Positions 25,210 to 32,080 of a stretch of DNA of 32,080 nt are shown here, in pieces (positions within the stretch are counted from its first letter, which is position 1; every line of letters begins with the position of its first letter). Location: positions 1-32,080 of the forward strand of contig JAIOHN010000471.1 of NCBI GenBank assembly GCA_019912985.1, read 5' to 3'. Source of the DNA: Anaerolineae bacterium. GTDB taxonomy: Bacteria > Chloroflexota > Anaerolineae > Aggregatilineales > Phototrophicaceae. Position numbers and translations under genes: made by a program. The notes below the pieces were generated by a model. That model was not told the DNA's origin. It worked only from the letters and a program-made list of their open reading frames with translations, and did not search any database.

Positions 25210-27202
25210 AACCGGCTGCTGACTGAGGCATTTTGCTGCCATTTGCTGAATACGTTACAGAGGTTTTCAGGGCAGCTTCTGTTTTGACAGGATTCTTTTC
25301 GTCAGGCCCATCTTCGCCTAGGATGGCATACTTCTCGCTCGAAGTCATGTTCCATAACAACTGGCGCAGCGGCGCTTGTTTACTGTCGATACCATTCTTC
25401 TGTAAATATCCCACCCATTGCAATAGCAGATTGCTGTCCATGAGTTCGTTCGCTGCATTCAATTGAATGATGCCCGGATGGACGGTTTCCGTAGCACTTT
25501 CAGCCGCGCCGTCATACAACTGTTCGTGAAGTTTTTCGCCGGGGCGCGTGCCGGTAAAGTGAATTTCGATGTCCTGGTATGGGCGTAAACCCCGAAGCCG
25601 TATCATTCGTTCGGCCAGATCAAGGATACGCACTTCCTCACCCATCTTCAGCAGGAAAATTTCTTTGCCGTTGGTCAGGCAGGCGGCATGAATGACGAGG
25701 TTAACCGCTTCAGGAATGGTCATGAAGTAGCGCGACATTTCCTTATCGGTGATCGTGATCGGACCACCCTGGCTGATCTGATAATTGAAGGTTGGGACGA
25801 CACTGCCCCGGCTGCCGAGTACATTACCAAAGCGCACCGATGTGTAGAGCGTTTTATTCTCCGGCTGCTGAGATTGTGCGCGGATCAACAGTTCGCAAAT
25901 CCGTTTGCTTGCGCCCATTACGCTGCTGGGATTAACTGCTTTATCGGTTGAAATCAGGACGAAACGCTCGACTTCATATTTCCGGGAAAGTTCGGCTAAT
26001 TTGCGCGTGCCGCCGATATTGACTCGGATAGCTTCATTCGGGTGTTCTTCCAGCATGGGGACGTGTTTGTAGGCGGCAGCGTGGAACACAACCTGTGGAT
26101 GGTACTTTTCAAAAATCGCTTCCAGCGCATCCTGATCCGTAATGTTGGCGAGCGTGTAGGCTAACTGCGCCTGTGGGAAGTGGGATTTCAGTTCAATGGA
26201 AAGATCGTACAGGCCGCTTTCGTTGCAATCCAACAAAATTAATTTCAGCGGGCGGTAATTAGGCAGTTGGCGCGCCAGTTCAGACCCGATGGAACCGGCT
26301 GCGCCTGTGACCAGGATGACTTTATTGGTAACCGGGGAGAGGTCAACATCTTCGTGATGCGTGATCAGACTGCGCCCCAGCAAGTCTTCCGGCTGAACAT
26401 CGCGCAGCAGACCCGCGTTCTGGCGCACATTCAGCAGCGCCCGTGTATCCGGGATTACTTTAATCAACGCCTTAGTGCTTTCGCACTGAGTGAGAATGTC
26501 TCGGAAATCCGGGCCAGGAATGTTGTGGATCGCTACAGCTACCAGATCGATATTGTGTAATTCAACTAAACGGCCAATCATCTGACGACCGCCGAGAATC
26601 TGGCAGCCTTCGACATACATGCCCAGTTTCTCCGGGTCGTCATCCACGAAGCCGACCACATGGTATTTCTTGTCAGAGCGATGTTTAAGCTGGACTGCAA
26701 GTTCGCTCCCGGATTGTCCGGCTCCAATGATCAAGACCCGCGTTTTGGGCTTGGGGAATTTGCGATTCCAGATCGCCTGCCAGCGCCATGACAGGCCGCT
26801 AATCATGCGGGATCGGTAGCGCACCGCGATGAAGCCGCCCAATGCCAGCACATTGCCAATCAGAATAATGCTGTAGGGTAGGGGCTGCTGCCGTACAGCG
26901 GTATTCACAATCATGGTAAAAATTGTGGAGGTGGCGACAGCATTAATAATGAGTGTGATGCCATGTCCGCTGGTTCGCGCCCACAAATTTTTGTAAATCC
27001 CAAATGAATAAAAAATCCCCACTGTCATACCAGCGCTGAACAGAATGAGGCGCACCCCGTCCGCTGACTCCAGAGGCGTCATGACACCCCGAACCGAAAA
27101 TGCAGCCATAAAACTCACCAGCAGGATGATGATATCCGTGATAGCGGAGAGCAGAATGTGCCGGGCGTGGCGATATGTCGTGGAGAGATTGTTATTATTC
27201 AT
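25202..27202 (-). CDS. Membrane-anchored nucleotide-sugar dehydratase/epimerase (FlaA1/CapD/WbpM-like)
   Basis: N-terminal TM segments, first Rossmann LIIGAGQSGSELAVQLK, second VTGAAGSIGSELARQL; VLISTDKAVNPSSVMGASKR (M-x3-K catalytic variant of long-form family); GEKLHEQL. Confidence 0.9.
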   Translation of the reverse strand: MNNNNLSTTYRHARHILLSAITDIIILLVSFMAAFSVRGVMTPLESADGVRLILFSAGMTVGIFYSFGIYKNLWARTSGHGITLIINAVATSTIFTMIVNTAVRQQPLPYSIILIGNVLALGGFIAVRYRSRMISGLSWRWQAIWNRKFPKPKTRVLIIGAGQSGSELAVQLKHRSDKKYHVVGFVDDDPEKLGMYVEGCQILGGRQMIGRLVELHNIDLVAVAIHNIPGPDFRDILTQCESTKALIKVIPDTRALLNVRQNAGLLRDVQPEDLLGRSLITHHEDVDLSPVTNKVILVTGAAGSIGSELARQLPNYRPLKLILLDCNESGLYDLSIELKSHFPQAQLAYTLANITDQDALEAIFEKYHPQVVFHAAAYKHVPMLEEHPNEAIRVNIGGTRKLAELSRKYEVERFVLISTDKAVNPSSVMGASKRICELLIRAQSQQPENKTLYTSVRFGNVLGSRGSVVPTFNYQISQGGPITITDKEMSRYFMTIPEAVNLVIHAACLTNGKEIFLLKMGEEVRILDLAERMIRLRGLRPYQDIEIHFTGTRPGEKLHEQLYDGAAESATETVHPGIIQLNAANELMDSNLLLQWVGYLQKNGIDSKQAPLRQLLWNMTSSEKYAILGEDGPDEKNPVKTEAALKTSVTYSANGSKMPQSAAGSD

Positions 27203-27417
27203 AGATTGTTACTGTAAGACTACGATCTTGGCGAAAATTTAACCCAGGGTAAATTGAGGCTATTATGGGACACACGACTTACTAATGCCTAACAAACCCT
27301 GTTCAAAAGTACGCCGCCGCACTTATTTTCACCATTCCACATTGATAATTCGTAAGATTTTGTGGATTTCCTAAAAAAGTAAAAGCGCATTTTTAGGGAC
27401 TTAAGAGTAATGAAAGG

Positions 27418-27665
27418 TATAATGCCAAAGACAATTTAAATTAACGATGCTGGCTCAGGCATTAACCCAGGCAAGTGAATCACAGGTGAGAGCCAATTAT
27501 GTTAATGCGACCGGTATCCAGAAATCACGTGTATTTACCACTAATCGCATGTTGATTAGCGTAGCTGGGCTAGCAAATGGGTACTACGTTGATTTATTTC
27601 TAATGAAACCTGTGCTAGCTTTGCAAATTGACGCAATCTTTAGTGGTCAGTGAATGGAATAAGGT
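27418..27665 (+). promoter_or_regulatory. Predicted promoter and long structured 5' leader of the Wzz/BY-kinase gene
   Basis: TATAAT at 27418-27423; CTGG(27450)/CCAG(27518); GCATTAAC(27459-27466)/GTTAATGC(27501-27508); CTAATC/GATTAG (27541-27559); ACCACTAA(27537-27544)/TTAGTGGT(27640-27647); ORF starts 27666. Confidence 0.4.
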
Positions 27666-29402
27666 ATGGAATTCAGTAAGTTGGTTCGATTATTCAAAGG
27701 TTGGGGTTGGCTCATCATTCTAGCGGGTGTATTAGGAGTGGGAGTCAGCTTATTATCCAGTGCCAATCAAAAGCCAACTTATCTGGCGGAAACCAAGGTC
27801 TTGATTGGCGGTTTTCTGGCGAGTCCTAATCCTAATCGGGGCGATATTGAGACTGGGGCAGGGCTGGCTGAAACATATCTTGAGTTAGTTACGACAACGC
27901 CGGTGTTACAGGGCGTGATTGATGAACTCAGCTTGCCTCTGGCCGCCGCCGATCTGAAAAAGCTGGTGCTGGCAGGTAAGCCCGGCGATCCGCCAGTCAT
28001 TGTCATCCAGGTCTATTACCCTGACCGTGATATGGCTGTCCAGATTGCCAATAAAGTTACTGAGCAGCTTATTCTGAAGAGTCCCTCTAATCTCACGCCT
28101 GCTCAGCAGGCTCAGATTGTGCTGGCAAATCAGCAGATTGAGCTGCTCAATACGCAAATTCAGGAAACTCTGGCTGAAATCAAAACCATTGATGACCAGC
28201 TTGAAGCGACCGGTTCGGCTAATGAGTTCAGTCCGCTCACCCAACAGCGGACTGCCCTGGTTGAACAAGTCAATCAGGCGTCGGCCAACATGGCGCAGTT
28301 TTCGTCTACGATTGCCAATCTGGAGCAGCAGACAAACACCCTCCAGGTGATTGAACCGGCAGTGTCGGCTATTTTATTCAGGACTGGCCCCGGAACGCTG
28401 GAGTCTGCATTTTTGAGTGGACTGGTGGGGGCTGTACTGGGCATCATTGCTGTGCTTGCCATTGGCTATCTAGACCCAACCGTCCGCACGTCGAAAGACA
28501 TGACTGATCTGATGGATTTGACGGTTCTGGGCACCATTCCAGAGCTGGGGAAGCGCAATTCCAGCTACTCAGAGCAGTTGGTTATCGGTTTACCGCCGCG
28601 CTCCATCATCCCTGAAGCCTACCGAACCCTGCAAACCAATTTACTGTTTGCTGCCAATTCAACCAGCAATGGCGTTTACATTATTACCAGCCCAGGTGAA
28701 CACGAAGGAAAGACGATCACAGCGGCCAACCTGGCTGCTACGATGGCTCTTGGCGGATTGGAAGTGCTGTTGATTGACGCTGATCTGGTGCGCCCCACCA
28801 TCCACGAGGTCTTCGGCCTGGCGAATCATGTCGGCCTCACCAATTTGTTGGCGGCCAAACCCGCCAATCTGGACGACATGGTACAAACCGAAGTGTCGCA
28901 ATACACGAACCGGCTTGAATCTGAGCCAATCGCGATTTTACAATCCTGCGTACAAAATACGAGTATCCCTAAACTGCGTGTAATGACGGGCGGGGCTAAC
29001 GTCGAAAACTCGGCGACGCTGCTCAGTTCCAGCCTGCTCCAGAAGTGGATTGACCTGATGCAAGCCTACCTGAAGGTCGATGTGATCCTGTTCGACTCCG
29101 CTCCCTGCCTGACGGTTGCCGATACTTCAATTCTGGCTGCTAAGGTCAGCGCTGATTGTATTCTGGTCGTAGAGGCAGGCCGTACTCAGCGCACGGCTAC
29201 GCTGCGGGCGCAACGCCAGTTCGAACATATTGGCATCAAAATTCAGGGCATCATTCTTAATCGGGTGAAATCGAGCGATATTGATCACGGCTATACGTCT
29301 GGTTACGTCCATATCAACCCAACCAATTTGTACAGCCCGCAGATGCTCCAGCCGTCGAATAACCATGTTCATAACCCACAGACGGAGCAAGCTGCCGAGT
29401 AA
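27666..29402 (+). CDS. Fused polysaccharide co-polymerase (Wzz domain) and BY-kinase (Wzc/CpsD-like)
   Basis: TM near the N-terminus (GWGWLIILAGVLGVGVSLL) and TM2 (LSGLVGAVLGIIAVLAIGYLD); Walker A-like ITSPGEHEGKTITAANLA, A' VLLIDADLVRPTIH, B VDVILFDSAP; Tyr cluster YTSGYVHINPTNLY at the C-terminus. Confidence 0.88.
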   Translation: MEFSKLVRLFKGWGWLIILAGVLGVGVSLLSSANQKPTYLAETKVLIGGFLASPNPNRGDIETGAGLAETYLELVTTTPVLQGVIDELSLPLAAADLKKLVLAGKPGDPPVIVIQVYYPDRDMAVQIANKVTEQLILKSPSNLTPAQQAQIVLANQQIELLNTQIQETLAEIKTIDDQLEATGSANEFSPLTQQRTALVEQVNQASANMAQFSSTIANLEQQTNTLQVIEPAVSAILFRTGPGTLESAFLSGLVGAVLGIIAVLAIGYLDPTVRTSKDMTDLMDLTVLGTIPELGKRNSSYSEQLVIGLPPRSIIPEAYRTLQTNLLFAANSTSNGVYIITSPGEHEGKTITAANLAATMALGGLEVLLIDADLVRPTIHEVFGLANHVGLTNLLAAKPANLDDMVQTEVSQYTNRLESEPIAILQSCVQNTSIPKLRVMTGGANVENSATLLSSSLLQKWIDLMQAYLKVDVILFDSAPCLTVADTSILAAKVSADCILVVEAGRTQRTATLRAQRQFEHIGIKIQGIILNRVKSSDIDHGYTSGYVHINPTNLYSPQMLQPSNNHVHNPQTEQAAE

Positions 29403-29430
29403 CCCTCACACCGCATTTCACCAGGATCGA

Positions 29431-29468
29431 AAAAGGGACAAGTCCACGCTTGTCCCTTTTTATTTATC
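29431..29468 (+). terminator. Rho-independent terminator
   Basis: AAAAAGGGACAAG-TCCACG-CTTGTCCCTTTTT followed by ATTTATC. Confidence 0.8.
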
Positions 29469-29553
29469 GCATCACACTGACTGTCTAAAAATGTTCCTTA
29501 ACTCGGATCAAAAGCGTGGGATTTGGCTCTAATACTCACCTTTTTCTGGCTGG

Positions 29554-29651
29554 ATAACCCCCGTTGGCGACTGCCTTGCACCTACCTTACACATCTCAAT
29601 ATGGTTTGTAAGAATCGTATTGGCGGCTTTTCAGTCCCCTAACGGGGGTAT
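29554..29651. repeat. Imperfect ~20-bp inverted repeat with a nested hairpin
   Basis: ATAACCCCCGTTGGCGACTG (29554-29573) vs CAGTCCCCTAACGGGGGTAT (29632-29651), plus inner CTTACA(29586-29591)/TGTAAG(29607-29612). Confidence 0.5.
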
Positions 29652-29678
29652 CAGAATTGCAATAGATTTTGCAGCGTT

Positions 29679-30653
29679 TCAGGTATGAATTTCGCTGGCC
29701 CAGGCGCGGTTTGCGTTATACCAGGCCACCAGATTTTCGATTCCCTGTTCGTAATGGGTCATCGGTTCCCAACCCAGTTTTTCGCCTGCGCGGCTGATAT
29801 TTGCCCAGGTGTCTCGTACGTCTGCCGGGTGACGCGGCTTAAATTCCAATTTGGCCGGACGGCCTACTTTTTGTTCCACTGTGCGGATAATTTCCATCAG
29901 GTTGATTGGCCGGTCGGATCCCAGGTTGATGATTTCATAACCCATGGGTTTCAGCCCGGCGATTGTCCCGCGCGCGATGTCGTCCACATAAGTAAAATCG
30001 CGCGACTGCTGTCCATCGCCGAAGATTTCAACCGGTTTACCTTCGCTGATCCACTGGACAAACCGGAACATGCTCATATCAGGACGTCCGGCTGGCCCGT
30101 AAACCGTGAAGTAGCGGAAGATGGTTACGTCAATTTGGTACAGGTAGTGATAGCTGTAGCATAAGACTTCGGCGGCCTTCTTTGATGCGGCATAAGGTGA
30201 CAGCGGACGGCTGGTATCGGCGTCTTCCTGGAACGGCATGGGATTATGCTGTCCGTACAAACTTGAAGTGGAGGCCAGGACAAATTTTTTGATCTGATGC
30301 TGGTTGCAGAGTTCCAGCAGATTGAGCGTGCCGGTCGTATTGGTCTCAAAATAGACCCAGGGATTATCGACAGAGTAACGAACCCCGGCACGCGCCGCCA
30401 GATTAATCACCGCATCGAAGGCTGGTTTTTCGGCGAAGAGTTTTTCGAGAGCTGGTTTATCGCATACGTCGATTGGATAAAAACGAAAAGTGGGGTGGGG
30501 GGTAAGCTGCGCCAGCCGCCACTGCTTTAAGCGCGGATCATAAGCCTCATTCATGTTATCCACGCCTACGACTGTGTGGCCCTCTGCCAGGAGAATTTCC
30601 GTCACTTTTGAACCGATAAAACCCGCTGCTCCGGTGATTAAATAATGACTCAT
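29679..30653 (-). CDS. NAD-dependent epimerase (UDP-glucuronate/UDP-hexose 4-epimerase-like SDR)
   Basis: MSHYLITGAAGFIGSKVTEILLAEGHTVVGVDNMN; ASTSSLYG...SPYAASKKAAEVLCYSYHYLY; FTVYGPAGRPDM. Confidence 0.88.
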   Translation of the reverse strand: MSHYLITGAAGFIGSKVTEILLAEGHTVVGVDNMNEAYDPRLKQWRLAQLTPHPTFRFYPIDVCDKPALEKLFAEKPAFDAVINLAARAGVRYSVDNPWVYFETNTTGTLNLLELCNQHQIKKFVLASTSSLYGQHNPMPFQEDADTSRPLSPYAASKKAAEVLCYSYHYLYQIDVTIFRYFTVYGPAGRPDMSMFRFVQWISEGKPVEIFGDGQQSRDFTYVDDIARGTIAGLKPMGYEIINLGSDRPINLMEIIRTVEQKVGRPAKLEFKPRHPADVRDTWANISRAGEKLGWEPMTHYEQGIENLVAWYNANRAWASEIHT

Positions 30654-30848
30654 TCGATACTCCTCATTGTAATGACGTTAGTGCTAGGTTCACGCAAGGA
30701 CATTTCTTTACATTTTGCATATTGGCTTTGAGGATCACTCTCGCCTGTGTTATGAAACTAGTTCTAGTTCACTATAAGTAAGCTCACATCCGGCTAACGT
30801 GAAACTGTTGATGGATAATAAAGTATTCCGCACATCTGGAGTTTTTTA

Positions 30849-32045
30849 ATGGCGCTGACACCCGCACCTGCCTGGAAAGAACGCCCACGCCGCACGACTT
30901 TCCTCTCGTTCTCACCTCCGGCCATTTCTGAGGCCGAAATCGAGGCTGTTGTCGATACCCTGCGCTCTGACTGGATCACAACCGGCCCCAAAACCAAACG
31001 ATTCGAAACCGAATTTTCGGGATACATTGGCGCAAAAGCTGCCCTGGCGCTTAATTCCTGTACGGCTGGGCTGCATGTGGCACTGGCAACCTGTGGCATC
31101 GGGCCAGGCGACGAGGTCATCACCACGCCGATGACCTTTTGCGCTTCGGCTAATGTGATTGAACACGTCGGCGCACGCCCGGTACTGGTGGATGTCGAGC
31201 CGGATACCCTGACGATTGATCCTCAGCGCGTTGCTGAGCATATTACTCCCAGGACGAAAGCCATTCTTCCGGTTCATTATGCCGGGCATCCCGCCGATAT
31301 GCGGCCCATCATGGAACTGGCACATGAACATAAGCTGTACGTGATCGAAGACGCAGCGCATTCGCTGCCTGCGACTTATGAGGGGCAGAACGTTGGCACG
31401 ATTGGCGATTTTACCGCTTTTAGTTTTTATGCCACAAAGAACCTGACGACTGCTGAAGGCGGGATGCTGACTGGTTCCCCGGATATGATGGATCGCGCTC
31501 GCGTCATCAGTCTGCACGGTATGAACCGGGACGCCTGGAAGCGGTACACCGCCGAGGGTAGCTGGTATTATGAGGTTGTCGAGCCGGGATTCAAATATAA
31601 CATGACGGACATTCAGGCGGCTATCGGTCTGGTGCAGCTTGGCCGTCTGGAAGCGATGCAGGCGCGGCGGCGAGAAATCGTTGCCCAATACAATGCGGCC
31701 TTCAGCGCGATTGATGCGCTGCAAACCCCGACCGAGCGACCGAACGTTGAGTCTGCCCATCACCTGTATGTCCTCCGGCTGAACCTAGATCGCCTGAAGA
31801 TCAACCGCAGCGCCTTCATCGAACAACTCAAAGAACGTCAGATTGGTTCGAGCGTGCATTTCATCCCGGTTCACCTGCATCCTTATTACCGCGACAAATA
31901 TGGCTTCAAGCCGGAAGATTTGCCGGTCGCTTACGCTGAATATCAGCGGCTCGTTTCCCTGCCGCTGCATCCTGGGCTTGAAGACGAAGAAGTGCTGGAC
32001 GTAATTGCAGCCGTCAGTGAGATTTGTGAGGAGTATCGTTTATGA
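30849..32045 (+). CDS. DegT/DnrJ/EryC1/StrS family sugar aminotransferase
   Basis: LALNSCTAGLHVAL, VIEDAAHSLPATY, FSFYATKNLTTAEGGML (PLP lysine), SLHGMNRDAWKRY. Confidence 0.92.
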   Translation: MALTPAPAWKERPRRTTFLSFSPPAISEAEIEAVVDTLRSDWITTGPKTKRFETEFSGYIGAKAALALNSCTAGLHVALATCGIGPGDEVITTPMTFCASANVIEHVGARPVLVDVEPDTLTIDPQRVAEHITPRTKAILPVHYAGHPADMRPIMELAHEHKLYVIEDAAHSLPATYEGQNVGTIGDFTAFSFYATKNLTTAEGGMLTGSPDMMDRARVISLHGMNRDAWKRYTAEGSWYYEVVEPGFKYNMTDIQAAIGLVQLGRLEAMQARRREIVAQYNAAFSAIDALQTPTERPNVESAHHLYVLRLNLDRLKINRSAFIEQLKERQIGSSVHFIPVHLHPYYRDKYGFKPEDLPVAYAEYQRLVSLPLHPGLEDEEVLDVIAAVSEICEEYRL

Positions 32046-32080
32046 AATCCTTACTCAAATCGGTTTTCATTGTACTGGGT
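32042..32080 (+). CDS. 5' end of the next gene (truncated by window), product unknown
   Basis: ATGA overlap with the aminotransferase stop; MKSLLKSVFIVLG... hydrophobic N-terminus. Confidence 0.45.
   Translation, partial: MKSLLKSVFIVLG

Noticed and set aside
27447-27653. 68-aa ORF upstream of the BY-kinase gene
   Set aside because: No visible RBS and coincides with perfect long-range stems; more likely leader RNA, though conservation analysis is needed.
27418-27665. JUMPstart/ops (GGCGGTAGCGTG-like) element
   Set aside because: No convincing match in the leader; only weak GGTACTACG-like similarity.
30912-31763. 283-aa minus-strand ORF
   Set aside because: Antisense of the clear DegT aminotransferase; no recognisable motifs.
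1-32080. CRISPR arrays, tRNA/rRNA genes, transposases
   Set aside because: No regularly spaced repeats, no tRNA cloverleaf with CCA/TTCRA pattern, and no transposase- or integrase-like ORF seen.

Overview
The window looks like an extracellular-polysaccharide / surface-glycan locus from a GC-moderate bacterium. Gene style (Pro/Thr-rich 'TPTPTP' tails on secreted proteins, family mix) suggests Chloroflexota, but I cannot confirm this without a search. Left part (1-8430): two structured intergenic regions with intrinsic terminators, a small conserved-type protein, a MerR-like regulator overlapping an L-2-hydroxyglutarate oxidase gene, a secreted DUF5060/apiosidase-like protein, and two tandem paralogous secreted proteins with different C-terminal modules. 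Middle part (8500-25110, all minus strand): a tightly packed operon with Wzm/Wzt-type ABC exporter genes, one GT2, four GT4-like glycosyltransferases, a further GT-B-like protein, an O-antigen ligase/polymerase-like membrane protein, a large YfhO/GT-C-like membrane protein, an SDR epimerase, a hexapeptide acyltransferase, a Gfo/Idh oxidoreductase and a GNAT protein. Right part: FlaA1/CapD-type membrane dehydratase, a fused Wzz/BY-kinase gene behind a long structured leader, an SDR sugar epimerase and a DegT aminotransferase. I see no CRISPR array, tRNA, rRNA or IS element. The most interesting observations are non-coding: a ~205-nt minus-strand candidate sRNA (about 276-480), a structured leader before the BY-kinase gene (27418-27665), and a 5' element (17-180) with mutually exclusive helices ahead of a terminator.
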